64,000 nt of DNA from an uncultured Lachnospiraceae bacterium (GTDB taxonomy: Bacteria > Bacillota > Clostridia > Lachnospirales > Lachnospiraceae). A program made the position numbers and the translations under genes. Positions 24,611 to 33,701 of the stretch are shown here, piece by piece. A model generated the notes under the pieces. That model did not search any database. It had not been told where the DNA came from and worked only from the letters and a program-made list of their open reading frames with translations. Numbering within the stretch: position 1 is the stretch's first letter; each line of letters opens with the position of its first letter. Location: contig CANREB010000009.1 in NCBI GenBank assembly GCA_947629525.1, positions 1 through 64,000 of the forward strand. Reading direction: 5' to 3'.

Positions 24611-25963
24611 TTAACCGACTATTATCTTTTCCTGCGGAAGCCGCAGCGAATTTGCAGAACCTTTTTTTGCAAACACAAGCGCAAAAGACAGGCTTCCAAG
24701 CCTTCCGCAGTACATCAGCAGTATGATAATAAGCTTTGATATCACGTTCAGATCTCTTGTTATCCCTGTCGTCATTCCCACTGTGCCGATTGCCGAAAGC
24801 ACTTCAAACACTACATCAGAAATCGGCAGTAAAGGCTGCATTGCCATTATTACCATTGCAGCGGCTACGGCGAGCGTAAAATTTATCATCACAACGGCAT
24901 TTGCCTTCTTTATCACATCATCCGTAAGCCTTCTGCCAAACATATTTATATCTTCCCGATTTAATACCATGGCGACCGCGTAGAAAAACAGCGCTATTAC
25001 CGTGGTGGTTTTTACACCGCCCGCCGTAGAGCCGGGACTTCCCCCGATAAACATATATACCATGGTCAGCAGTTTTCCTGAATTTGAAAGCGCCGCTGTG
25101 TCTACAGTGTTAAAACCCGCTGTTCTCGGTGTGACCGATGAAAAAAACGCGCCAATAATCTTCTGCTCAATGCTCATATCCGCGAAGACACCGTCATTTT
25201 CAAATATGAGAAAAAGTATCGTACCTGCAGCGGTCAGCGCTATAGTTACAGTAAGCACTATCTTTGTATGAAGAAGATACCGCTTTACATGCCATTTATT
25301 CCTTGCCACATCATCCCACACTATAAATCCTATGCCGCCCGTAAGTATAAGCGCGCTTACCACAAGGTTTACAAGTATATCACCCTCAAACATGCTTAAC
25401 GATGAATATGCCTCATTAATTCCCATAAGGTCAAAGCCCGCATTGCAAAAAGATGATATCGAATGAAATATTGAAAAATATATCCCATTGGCAATGCCGA
25501 ATTTCGGTATAAAACGTATCGCCAGCAGGACGGCGCCAAAAAACTCTATCAGAAGCGTCCCCTTCACAATGTTTTTGGCAAGCCTTACTACTCCGGCAAT
25601 CGCCAGAGTATTTACGCTTTCATGCAGTGTTTCTCTTTCCTGAAGACCTATCCGGCGTTTTAAAAGCACGGATATATAGACGCCTATCGTCATAAATCCA
25701 AGACCGCCTGTCTGTATCAGGCATAATATGACAAGCTGCCCAAAAAGCGTCCAGTTCTGATAAGTATCTGCCGCCGCAAGTCCGGTAACGCATGTCGCCG
25801 ATGTCGCCGTAAAAAGTGATGTGAGTATATTTGGTGAACCCGAGCGCGTCGCTATCGGAAGGCTCAGCAGTACGGTACCCGCAAGTATTATCAGTGCAAA
25901 TCCAAGCGCGATAAGCCTTGTCGTCGAAATTCTGTCTCTTTTTTTTGTTTTTATTACTGACAT
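24611..25963 (-). CDS. ktrB: Potassium uptake membrane subunit, TrkH/KtrB family
   Basis: A 450-residue integral membrane protein that carries K+ (with Na+) across the membrane, gated by KtrA. It has eight or so transmembrane helices arranged as four M1-P-M2 repeats; the selectivity-loop signatures are SATCVTGLAA, SSFCNAGFDLM, TPRTAGFNT and GTVGMTTGI. Start set at MSVIKTKK by GGGAG upstream; a longer reading lacks a site. It lies 69 bp after pfkA on the same strand, so the two may share a transcript. Confidence 0.94.
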   Translation of the reverse strand: MSVIKTKKRDRISTTRLIALGFALIILAGTVLLSLPIATRSGSPNILTSLFTATSATCVTGLAAADTYQNWTLFGQLVILCLIQTGGLGFMTIGVYISVLLKRRIGLQERETLHESVNTLAIAGVVRLAKNIVKGTLLIEFFGAVLLAIRFIPKFGIANGIYFSIFHSISSFCNAGFDLMGINEAYSSLSMFEGDILVNLVVSALILTGGIGFIVWDDVARNKWHVKRYLLHTKIVLTVTIALTAAGTILFLIFENDGVFADMSIEQKIIGAFFSSVTPRTAGFNTVDTAALSNSGKLLTMVYMFIGGSPGSTAGGVKTTTVIALFFYAVAMVLNREDINMFGRRLTDDVIKKANAVVMINFTLAVAAAMVIMAMQPLLPISDVVFEVLSAIGTVGMTTGITRDLNVISKLIIILLMYCGRLGSLSFALVFAKKGSANSLRLPQEKIIVG

Positions 25964-26032
25964 TCTCTGCTCCCTGTCCGTGCATAATAAATGCGGAAAT
26001 ACAAGGCTGTACTCCCGCATCTGTTATTGTTA

Positions 26033-27007
26033 TTATTGTGACAATTTTCTGCAGACCTCATACTGATAATCGTCAATGCCCTTCTGCATATTAAGTGCCT
26101 CCTCAATATCGTAATCAACGAACTCGCCATGCTTGTACGCCACTACACGGTTTGATTTGCCCGCGCACAGTATATCAGCCGCATATGCGCCCATTATAGA
26201 AGCATAATACCTGTCCTTGCAGGTCGGATTGCCGCCGCGCTGCAGATATCCCAAAATGGTAGCTCTCGTCTCAATACCTGTCGCTGCCTCTATACGCTTA
26301 GCCATCGAAGTTGAATGTCCTATTCCCTCGGCATTGATTATGATGTGATGCGTCTTGCCGCGTTTCCTGCTCTTAACGATATTGTTGATAAGCTCCTGTT
26401 CATTATAATCATATTTCTCGGGAAGAAGGATATCCTCCGCGCCTGTCGCAACGCCTGACCAAAGAGCTATATATCCCGCATTTCTTCCCATAACTTCGAT
26501 TATTGAGCAGCGCTCATGGGAAGACGATGTATCTCTTACTTTATCTATAGCTTCCATAGCAGTATTTATCGCGGTATCAAAACCTATGGTATACTCGGTA
26601 CATGCTATGTCAAGGTCGATCGTACCCGGAATGCCTATTGTATTGATCCCGTTTCTTGCAAGCGCCTGAGCGCCTCTGTATGAACCGTCGCCGCCGATCA
26701 CGACAAGACCGTCTATACCATGCTTACGGCATATCTCAGCTCCTTTTGCCTGAACCTCGGGTTCTTTAAACTCCAGACATCTTGCGGTACCGAGTATCGT
26801 GCCGCCTGTCTGTATGATATCGGATACGCTCTTTCTGTCCATATCAAAGATTTCTTCGTTGAGAAGTCCGAGATATCCTCTCTTTATACCTTTAACGCTT
26901 ACACCGTTGGTAATTGCCTTTCTGACAACAGCACGCGTCGCCGCATTCATTCCGGGGGCGTCGCCGCCGCTTGTCATTACGCCGATTGTTTTTATTACGT
27001 CAGACAT
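26033..27007 (-). CDS. pfkA: ATP-dependent 6-phosphofructokinase
   Basis: Phosphorylates fructose 6-phosphate to the 1,6-bisphosphate, the committed step of glycolysis. Motifs are GVMTSGGDAPGMNAA, GGDGSYRGA (Gly after the second Asp favours ATP over PPi), GIPGTIDLDIACTEYTIGFDTA with the catalytic Asp, and IIEVMGRNAGYIALWS. Length 324 is typical. One variation: TIDLD stands where E. coli has TIDND. Start set at MSDVIK by GGAGG upstream. A dyad-containing promoter region precedes it, separating it from dnaE. Confidence 0.96.
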   Translation of the reverse strand: MSDVIKTIGVMTSGGDAPGMNAATRAVVRKAITNGVSVKGIKRGYLGLLNEEIFDMDRKSVSDIIQTGGTILGTARCLEFKEPEVQAKGAEICRKHGIDGLVVIGGDGSYRGAQALARNGINTIGIPGTIDLDIACTEYTIGFDTAINTAMEAIDKVRDTSSSHERCSIIEVMGRNAGYIALWSGVATGAEDILLPEKYDYNEQELINNIVKSRKRGKTHHIIINAEGIGHSTSMAKRIEAATGIETRATILGYLQRGGNPTCKDRYYASIMGAYAADILCAGKSNRVVAYKHGEFVDYDIEEALNMQKGIDDYQYEVCRKLSQ

Positions 27008-27087
27008 TTTATCATACTCCTCCATTCTGTCATAGATCTTACCGCAAACCCACTCCGGATTTACACTGATACCATTTTAAACCATTT

Positions 27088-27116
27088 TTTTTATTATTAC
27101 AATAATAAATTGTCAA
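27088..27116 (-). promoter_or_regulatory. Possible promoter with dyad upstream of pfkA
   Basis: On the minus strand TTGACA (27111-27116) is followed by a 17-base spacer and a weak TAAAAA (27088-27093). A TTATTAT-N4-ATAATAA dyad (27091-27108) fills the spacer, which could be an operator. An alternative TTGTAA-17-TAAAAT pair overlaps it. I cannot choose between them. Confidence 0.4.
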
Positions 27117-27137
27117 TATTTTGTCAGGAAAACTGTT

Positions 27138-30100
27138 TTATGTCACACGCACGTTTTCTTCGCCGAACATCCCTTTGAGCCTTTCGAGCAGTCCGGCGTC
27201 TGCATTGATGTTTTTATTCGGCGGAAGCTGTTTCTTCTGATGTGTTTCTTCTATATAAATTATCACGCTGTCGTTTCCCTCAGACTCAAATATCGCGTCA
27301 AACAGTTCCTGCTCTTTCTGTGTATACAGATTTATATCCGGGAAACGAAGCCATACCTTTCTCGGCAGTTCGTCAAACGATGTGATCTTTTCACAGATGA
27401 GTTTGCCGTCGCGCTCCTCCTCAACCGAAACTCTGCCCTCTATAAATACTTTGTTATCCTCAACAAGCTTTGCGGAATATTTCTCATAGCTTTGCGGAAA
27501 TACAATGACCTCAATACTGCCGACCAAATCTTCCACGTTGATAAACGCCATTATCTTGTCGTTTTTTGTATATTTGATTTTTTTATCGGTGATCATACCG
27601 CCTATTACCGCACGGCTTCCGTCTGCCAGTTTGACGTTGCCCGTCTCATCATCCAAAAAGAAATCCGATGTCTTCGCTGTGATATGCTTTTCCCACAACG
27701 CCCTGTACTCCTGCATCGGATGACCGCTGATATAAAAACCAAGCACCTCTTTTTCAAAGCTCAGTATCAGCTCTTTTGTATATTCTCCTACATCGGGAAG
27801 TTTTATTTCAAATTCGTTCTTCTGTTCGTCCGAAACTATATCAAGCAGAGACATCTGTCCCGCCGTAATACCGCGTTTACTGTGCGTTATTCCGTCCAAA
27901 ATCTGCATGTATACGCTCATATGCTGCTTGCGTGTCGCGCCAAAGCTGTCAAACGCGCCTGATTTTATAAAATTTTCTATAGCGCGCTTATTTATATCAA
28001 GCGACTGCGTTCTTTCCATAAAATCTTTCAGGTTCTGATAATAACCATGTTTTTTTCGTTCCTCCACAATACCTTCAATGATGGGTCTTCCTATGCTTTT
28101 TATCGCCGTAAGCGCATATCTGATAGCGCCGTTTGACACGGAAAATCCCACCTCGCCTTCGTTTATGTCGGGGGGAAGTATTTCTATTTCCATATTTCGG
28201 CATACCATAATATACTCCGACACCTTGGCAGGCGCATCTATGACTGATGTAAGCAGCGCCGCCATAAATTCGACAGGATAATAATATTTCAGATACGCAG
28301 TCTGATAAGCCACTACTGCATAACATGCGGCATGCGACTTGTTGAAAGCATAATTTGCAAAATCCATCATCGTATCGTATATATGCTCCGCCACTGCCTC
28401 CGGAATGCCGTTTGCAACGCACCCCGGCACGCCCTCCTGTGCATTTCCGTGAACAAAATTTTCGCGCTCCTTTTCCATGACATATGCTTTTTTCTTGCTC
28501 ATCGCGCGGCGCACGAGGTCGCTCCTGCCCATAGTATAACCGCCAAGTTCACGCACTATCTGCATAACCTGCTCCTGATAAACTATGCAGCCATAAGTGG
28601 GCGCTAAAATAGGTTCAAGCTGCGGACATTCGTATGTCACTGAGGCGTGGTTGTTTTTTCCCTTTATATAGGTAGGAATAAAATCCATAGGTCCCGGACG
28701 GTACAGCGAGATGCCCGCTATCACATCCTCAAGATTTTGCGGCTTAAGCTCCTTCATAAAGTTTTTCATGCCTTGGCTTTCAAGCTGGAACACACCGTCA
28801 GTCCTGCCTGTGCCAAGCGAAGCAAGCACTTTTTTATCGTCATAGTCAATGTCGTCCACATTTATACGGCTGCCTGTAGTCTTCTCGATATTGTCAACGG
28901 CATTTTTTATGACCGTCAGCGTGCGCAGCCCGAGGAAGTCCATTTTTAAAAGTCCCAGTTCTTCTATAGTCGTCATCGTAAACTGTGTCGTAATCGAACC
29001 GTCGCTTCCCCTTGACAGCGGCACAAACTCATCCGCAGGCTTCTGACAGATAACGACACCCGCCGCATGCATTGAAGTATGGCGCGGAAGCCCTTCCAAA
29101 CGCTTGCTCATATCTATAAGGTTTCTGACCTGTTCGTCATCCTGATAAAGATTTCTGAGTTCCGGATTCATTTCAAGCGCGCGTGAAATGCTTACGGGAA
29201 AATTATTCTCGTTCGGTATCATCTTTGCTATGCTGTCAACATAATTGTACGGCAGGTCAAGCGCACGTCCGACATCGCGTATAACGCCTTTTGCCGCCAT
29301 TGTACCGAATGTCACTATCTGCACTACTTTGTCATGCCCGTATTTTTCACTTACGTATTCTATGACCTCCTGCCTGCGTTCAAAACAGAAGTCAATGTCG
29401 ATATCGGGCATTGAAACACGCTCGGGATTTAAAAAACGCTCAAACAGCAGATTGTATTTTATCGGATCTATATTCGTAATATGCAGACAATACGATACTA
29501 TGCTTCCCGCCGCGCTGCCGCGTCCCGGACCTACAGGTATGCCGTTTTTGCGCGCCCAGTTAATAAAGTCCCACACGATAAGGAAATAATCTACGTACCC
29601 CATATTTTTTATTACGCCAAGCTCATAGTCCATCTTTTGGGCAAGCTCGCCGTCATCGTCAGGATATCGCTCTTTCAGCCCGTCGCTGCAGAGCTTATTC
29701 AGGTACGTCCATGAGTCATAGCCCTCCGGCACGTCAAAATGAGGAAGTTTTGTGACGCCAAACTCAATTTCGACATTGCACCTGTCGGCAATTTTCGCCG
29801 TATTGTCAATTGCTTCCTGCGCATAGGTGAAAAGCTCACGCATCTCCATCTCGCTCTTTACATAATACTGACCGCCCTCATAGCGCATCCTGTCCTGATC
29901 CGTCACCTTTTTTGCCGTCTGTATGCACAAAAGTATGTCATGCGAGGCTGCGTCCTCCGCATATGTGTAATGGATATCATTCGTCGCTACAAGCGGAATG
30001 TCAAGTTCCTTGCTAAGGCGCAGCAGCGCGGCATTCACCGTCTTCTGCTCAGGTATACCGTGGTCTTGAAGTTCAAGAAAATAATTGCCATTTCCGAAAC

Positions 30101-30593
30101 AGTCAAGGTACTTTTGGGCGCACTTTTTCGCCTCCTGATACAGTCCTTTTTCTATAAGGCGCGGCACCTCTCCCGCAAGACACGCCGACAGCGCGATAAT
30201 TCCCTCGTGGTATTGGTTCAATACTTCCATATCCACACGCGGGCGGTAATAATACCCCTCAGTGAAGCCTTTGCTGACTATTTTCATAAGGTTTGCGTAG
30301 CCCTTGTTGTTCTCCGCAAGCAGGACAAGGTGGTGGTATCTCTCCTCGCCTCCGCCTATTTCCTTGTCAAATCGCGAATTTGGCGCGACATAGACCTCGC
30401 ATCCGAGAATAGGCTTTATCCCGTTTGCCTTTGCTTCCTTATAAAAATCGATCACGCCGTACATAACGCCGTGGTCTGTGATAGCGCCGCTGTCCATGCC
30501 AAGCTCTTTAAGGCGCTTGACATATTCCTTTATTTTATTTGAACCGTCCAAAAGACTGTATTCCGTATGCACATGAAGATGTGTAAATGCCAT
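27138..30593 (-). CDS. dnaE: DNA polymerase III alpha subunit, DnaE type
   Basis: Replicative polymerase of 1151 residues. The N-terminal PHP domain begins FTHLHVHTEYSLLDGSNKI. The palm has VGPGRGSAAGSIVSYCL and the catalytic aspartates in MPDIDIDFCFERR (about residue 395-405). Later come the tau-interacting/finger region (YRPGPMDFIPTYI), a helix-hairpin-helix (about 830) and an OB fold (IGGMITDKKIKYTKNDKIM). In Firmicutes DnaE works beside PolC and extends RNA primers, mainly on the lagging strand. It probably shares a transcript with nothing upstream; pfkA follows after 130 bp. Confidence 0.97.
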   Translation of the reverse strand: MAFTHLHVHTEYSLLDGSNKIKEYVKRLKELGMDSGAITDHGVMYGVIDFYKEAKANGIKPILGCEVYVAPNSRFDKEIGGGEERYHHLVLLAENNKGYANLMKIVSKGFTEGYYYRPRVDMEVLNQYHEGIIALSACLAGEVPRLIEKGLYQEAKKCAQKYLDCFGNGNYFLELQDHGIPEQKTVNAALLRLSKELDIPLVATNDIHYTYAEDAASHDILLCIQTAKKVTDQDRMRYEGGQYYVKSEMEMRELFTYAQEAIDNTAKIADRCNVEIEFGVTKLPHFDVPEGYDSWTYLNKLCSDGLKERYPDDDGELAQKMDYELGVIKNMGYVDYFLIVWDFINWARKNGIPVGPGRGSAAGSIVSYCLHITNIDPIKYNLLFERFLNPERVSMPDIDIDFCFERRQEVIEYVSEKYGHDKVVQIVTFGTMAAKGVIRDVGRALDLPYNYVDSIAKMIPNENNFPVSISRALEMNPELRNLYQDDEQVRNLIDMSKRLEGLPRHTSMHAAGVVICQKPADEFVPLSRGSDGSITTQFTMTTIEELGLLKMDFLGLRTLTVIKNAVDNIEKTTGSRINVDDIDYDDKKVLASLGTGRTDGVFQLESQGMKNFMKELKPQNLEDVIAGISLYRPGPMDFIPTYIKGKNNHASVTYECPQLEPILAPTYGCIVYQEQVMQIVRELGGYTMGRSDLVRRAMSKKKAYVMEKERENFVHGNAQEGVPGCVANGIPEAVAEHIYDTMMDFANYAFNKSHAACYAVVAYQTAYLKYYYPVEFMAALLTSVIDAPAKVSEYIMVCRNMEIEILPPDINEGEVGFSVSNGAIRYALTAIKSIGRPIIEGIVEERKKHGYYQNLKDFMERTQSLDINKRAIENFIKSGAFDSFGATRKQHMSVYMQILDGITHSKRGITAGQMSLLDIVSDEQKNEFEIKLPDVGEYTKELILSFEKEVLGFYISGHPMQEYRALWEKHITAKTSDFFLDDETGNVKLADGSRAVIGGMITDKKIKYTKNDKIMAFINVEDLVGSIEVIVFPQSYEKYSAKLVEDNKVFIEGRVSVEEERDGKLICEKITSFDELPRKVWLRFPDINLYTQKEQELFDAIFESEGNDSVIIYIEETHQKKQLPPNKNINADAGLLERLKGMFGEENVRVT

Positions 30594-30676
30594 TTTTTAT
30601 ACCCCTTGTCTGCTGTGTGATATTTCCGTCTCGCCGTTTTGCCATTAAATTTATTTTAGCATAATGATGATGTTTT

Positions 30677-31288
30677 TCAAGGTATGCTGTTTATTTTCCG
30701 CAGCAATTCTTCCTCAAGCGCCGCCACATCCTGATGATACACTATCCCGTCCATTCCCATACGCATACCTGCCTCAATGTTCGCGGGCGAATCATCTATA
30801 AAAATGCACTCTGCCGGCAAAAGCCCGAATGTGTCAAAAAAGCTTAGATACGCCTCTCTTTCAGGCTTCAAAAATCCGTGTTCACACGATATCCATATGC
30901 CGTCCATATACGCGATCGAGGCGATATTTTTTGAAAATCTGCGAAATCTTTGCGACGTATTTGAAAACAAAAACAGCTTATAGCCTTCATTTTTAAGTCG
31001 ATGTACTAAATCTTCCATAGGCGGATTGGGCTCCTGCTCCATGCGAAACTCTGATACAAAACGCTTTATGTTTTCATGAAGTTCGTACGGCACGCGCTTT
31101 TTTATCGAGTTTACGGCATCGTTATCGCTGAGCGTGCCTCTGTCCATTTTTATCCACTCGACTGACGAGCAGACCTCATTTTTAATTATATCAAACTCCC
31201 TTTGCGATTTTGCATACTTTCTTATGTAATCCGGCAGGCTGTACCTAGTCAGCACATTTCCCATATCGAAGACTATATTTTTTATCAT
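30677..31288 (-). CDS. HAD-superfamily hydrolase
   Basis: A 203-residue phosphatase-like protein. HAD motif I is NIVFDMGNVLTRYS with nucleophile FDMGN (D then G replacing the second Asp), motif II is LFLFSNTSQRF, and motif IV is CIFIDDSPANIEAG with the metal-binding DD. The second Asp of motif I, normally the acid/base, is Gly in this subgroup (epoxide hydrolase-like/YihX), which dephosphorylates sugar phosphates such as glucose 1-phosphate. RBS AGGAGGG precedes ATG. Confidence 0.87.
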   Translation of the reverse strand: MIKNIVFDMGNVLTRYSLPDYIRKYAKSQREFDIIKNEVCSSVEWIKMDRGTLSDNDAVNSIKKRVPYELHENIKRFVSEFRMEQEPNPPMEDLVHRLKNEGYKLFLFSNTSQRFRRFSKNIASIAYMDGIWISCEHGFLKPEREAYLSFFDTFGLLPAECIFIDDSPANIEAGMRMGMDGIVYHQDVAALEEELLRKINSIP

Positions 31289-31404
31289 AATACCCCTCCT
31301 ACGCTAATTTTCGCAACAACCGCGCGGCCCATACCCGACAAAAATATAAAGCTCCCAAAATATATAATCTATACATTCCGAAGCTTTTACTCCACATTAT
31401 GTCA

Positions 31405-31758
31405 TTATTCATTTTTATCAGATGCTGTGCTTAATATTTCATTTAGTTGAACCCGTAAAGTCGGGAAATCAGATTTAACCGTATTGTAAACATCTTCCAT
31501 ACGTAATGTCTGGTATTTATGCGCCGCTATATCTCTCATTCCCGCGATTGCTTTCCATGGAACATTTGCATAATCCTTTCTTGTTTCTTCTGTAATATTC
31601 TTAATCAATTCACCAATATTTATAACAGTCATTCCAACTGCGCGTTTTAATTTTTCATCCGAAATAAACTCATCTAATGATGACGTTCCCAACATATCCA
31701 AACCGATTTTTATTTCCGATAATACCTTTTGAATAACAATCTTATCTCTATGCTGCAT
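31405..31758 (-). CDS. hepT: HepT-family toxin (DUF86)
   Basis: A 117-residue HEPN RNase of the type VII MntA/HepT toxin-antitoxin system. The catalytic RX4HXY motif is RDIAAHKY (Arg75, His80, Tyr82). In studied systems MntA adds AMP to the Tyr and silences the toxin. It follows mntA with an 11-bp overlap, the usual order of antitoxin then toxin. Name is by family; activity is inferred. Confidence 0.9.
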   Translation of the reverse strand: MQHRDKIVIQKVLSEIKIGLDMLGTSSLDEFISDEKLKRAVGMTVINIGELIKNITEETRKDYANVPWKAIAGMRDIAAHKYQTLRMEDVYNTVKSDFPTLRVQLNEILSTASDKNE

Positions 31759-32029
31759 ATAATTCTACCACCTTGCCTATTTCAAGCAGATCTGTTTCCT
31801 GCAATGGTCCATGTACCAAGTCAACATCAACACCTAAAATTTCTTCTAACTGAATACGCATCCGCGAAAGCGTCAGTAAGGTTATAGGCGAAAAAAACTC
31901 AACAATTAAATCCACATCACTTTCCGCACCGTTGCTTCCCGTAGCCCGCGAACCAAAAAGCACAATTTTTTTAATCGGGTATTCATTAACTATTGTAATC
32001 ACTTTTTTTCTTATATCATCTATTGTCAA
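31748..32029 (-). CDS. mntA: MntA-family nucleotidyltransferase antitoxin
   Basis: A 93-residue minimal nucleotidyltransferase. The GSX10DXD signature is intact: Gly26-Ser27 in KIVLFGSRATGS and Asp38/Asp40 in SDVDLIVE; the third catalytic Asp is in LGVDVDLVH. In characterised pairs it neutralises HepT by polyadenylylating it. First gene of the pair, transcribed away from metK. Confidence 0.9.
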   Translation of the reverse strand: MTIDDIRKKVITIVNEYPIKKIVLFGSRATGSNGAESDVDLIVEFFSPITLLTLSRMRIQLEEILGVDVDLVHGPLQETDLLEIGKVVELYAA

Positions 32030-32153
32030 TTATTTCACCACTCTCTTAAAACTTCTTATTTGCATACTTTATCTTTTACCCCATTGTACCATAATCTCTC
32101 TCATTTTCCTACCACATTTTCATTTTTCAACTGTACATCGCCAATTACTGCAT

Positions 32154-32188
32154 AAAAAAAGACTATAACATCTCTGTTATAGCCTTTT
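32154..32188 (-). terminator. Rho-independent terminator of metK
   Basis: CTATAACA (32163-32170) pairs with TGTTATAG (32175-32182) around a TCTC loop, flanked by A/T-rich outer pairs. The minus strand ends in TTTTTTT. Confidence 0.85.
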
Positions 32189-32204
32189 CGATAGTTAAGC
32201 AATT

Positions 32205-33410
32205 TTATAAATATTTCTTCAATGCGTCAACCTTGTCCAGTTTCTCCCACGGAAGATCAAGATCGTTACGTCCGAAATGTCCGTAAGCTGCCGTCTGCTT
32301 GTAAATAGGTCTTCTGAGATCAAGCATCTTGATAATGCCTGCAGGACGCAGGTCAAAGTTCTCGCGCACGATCTCAACAAGCTTCTCGCTCGAAAGCTTT
32401 CCCGTGCCGAAAGTATCTACATTTATTGATGTAGGCTGCGCTACGCCGATAGCATATGAAAGCTGTATCTCACACTTGTCAGCAAGTCCTGCCGCTACGA
32501 TATTCTTCGCAACATATCTTGCCGCATATGCACCGCTCCTGTCAACCTTTGTGCAGTCCTTTCCTGAGAAAGCGCCGCCGCCGTGACGCGCATATCCGCC
32601 GTAAGTATCTACTATGATCTTGCGCCCCGTAAGTCCCGCATCACCGTGAGGTCCGCCGATAACGAAACGACCTGTAGGGTTGATAAAGAACTTGGTATCA
32701 GCGTCGATAAGCTCCTTTGGAAGAATAACGTCAAACACATGCTTCTTGATGTCCTCGTGAATCTGCTCCTGCGTAACATCAGGATCATGCTGCGTTGAAA
32801 GCACTACAGCCTCCAGTCTCTTTGGCTTGCCGTTCTCATCGTACTCTACGGAAACCTGTGTCTTGCCGTCCGGTCTTAAATACTTTAATGTGCCGTTCTT
32901 ACGAATCTTTGTAAGCTGCAGGGCAAGCTTGTGCGCCAGAGAGATAGGATAAGGCATATACTCCTCTGTCTCATTTGTTGCATATCCGAACATCATACCC
33001 TGATCACCCGCGCCGATAGCCTCTATCTCCGCGTCGCTCATTTTATTCTCTGAATTGTCTTTAGACAATTTGGCTTCCAGTGCTTTGTCAACACCCATTG
33101 CAATATCGCTTGACTGCTCATCGATTGCCGTAAGCACCGCACAGGTATTGCCGTCAAAACCGTATTCGGACTTGTCATATCCAATTTCCTTGACTGTCTC
33201 ACGGACAATCTTGGCAATGTCAACATACGCCTTTGTAGTGATCTCGCCCGTGACAAGCACAAAGCCTGTACATGTAGCAGTTTCGCATGCTACGCGGCTC
33301 ATCGGATCCTGCTCCATAAGCGCGTCCAAAATGGCGTCCGAAATGGCATCGCACACTTTGTCGGGATGTCCTTCCGTGACTGATTCAGAAGTAAACAGTA
33401 ATTTTTCCAT
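32205..33410 (-). CDS. metK: S-adenosylmethionine synthetase
   Basis: Makes SAM from methionine and ATP. Signatures are [37 protein letters not shown] (hexapeptide GAGDQG), [20 protein letters not shown] and [16 protein letters not shown]. Length 401 is standard. Start at MEKLLF is set by AGGAGG upstream. Expression is controlled by an S-box riboswitch and its terminator in the leader, so high SAM shuts it off. Confidence 0.97.
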   Translation of the reverse strand: MEKLLFTSESVTEGHPDKVCDAISDAILDALMEQDPMSRVACETATCTGFVLVTGEITTKAYVDIAKIVRETVKEIGYDKSEYGFDGNTCAVLTAIDEQSSDIAMGVDKALEAKLSKDNSENKMSDAEIEAIGAGDQGMMFGYATNETEEYMPYPISLAHKLALQLTKIRKNGTLKYLRPDGKTQVSVEYDENGKPKRLEAVVLSTQHDPDVTQEQIHEDIKKHVFDVILPKELIDADTKFFINPTGRFVIGGPHGDAGLTGRKIIVDTYGGYARHGGGAFSGKDCTKVDRSGAYAARYVAKNIVAAGLADKCEIQLSYAIGVAQPTSINVDTFGTGKLSSEKLVEIVRENFDLRPAGIIKMLDLRRPIYKQTAAYGHFGRNDLDLPWEKLDKVDALKKYL

Positions 33411-33454
33411 TTGTAAATCCTCCTTGTTTTCCGAACTTTCCTCTTTTAAATGCA

Positions 33455-33488
33455 CTAAAAAATCCGCTTATCTTCAATAAGCGGATTT
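33455..33488 (-). terminator. Riboswitch-controlled terminator of metK
   Basis: AAATCCGCTTAT (33460-33471, plus strand) and ATAAGCGGATTT (33477-33488) form a perfect 12-bp stem with a five-base loop; the minus strand continues in TTTTTT. Its 5' strand can instead pair with AATAAGAGGATTT at the 3' end of the aptamer, giving the antiterminator. Confidence 0.9.
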
Positions 33489-33510
33489 CATCAGTTTCAT
33501 TGATAATCAA

Positions 33511-33628
33511 ATCCTCTTATTGTTCGACTTATCATACGACATTAATTCGCTCAGGTTGGCACCTTCCATATCGGGGTTGCCGTGGCTTCTCAGGTCCTCT
33601 GTACCTCCACCACTCTGAATAAGAGTAA
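33511..33628 (-). promoter_or_regulatory. SAM-I (S-box) riboswitch
   Basis: The minus strand shows the conserved S-box core: CTTATTCAGAG, GGTGGAGG, GAGAAGCCACGGCAACC and GGTGCCAACCTGAGCG. P1 forms from CTCTTATT (plus strand complement at 33618-33625) and AATAAGAG (33514-33521). SAM binding stabilises P1 and frees the terminator; without SAM the 3' P1 strand joins the antiterminator. It belongs to metK. Confidence 0.95.
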
Positions 33629-33658
33629 AGTTCAAATATTAAGTTATCACACTTCTAT

Positions 33659-33687
33659 ATAGTATACCTATGCTGCCTGCTTGTCAA
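33659..33687 (-). promoter_or_regulatory. Sigma-A promoter of metK
   Basis: On the minus strand TTGACA (33682-33687), 17 bases, then TACTAT (33659-33664). Transcription would start near 33652, about 25 nt before the riboswitch P1. Confidence 0.7.
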
Positions 33688-33701
33688 CTGTTATTGTAAA
33701 T

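Noticed and set aside
29739-30542. 267-aa plus-strand ORF opposite dnaE
   Set aside because: Antisense shadow of the PHP and palm region; no RBS or recognisable domain.
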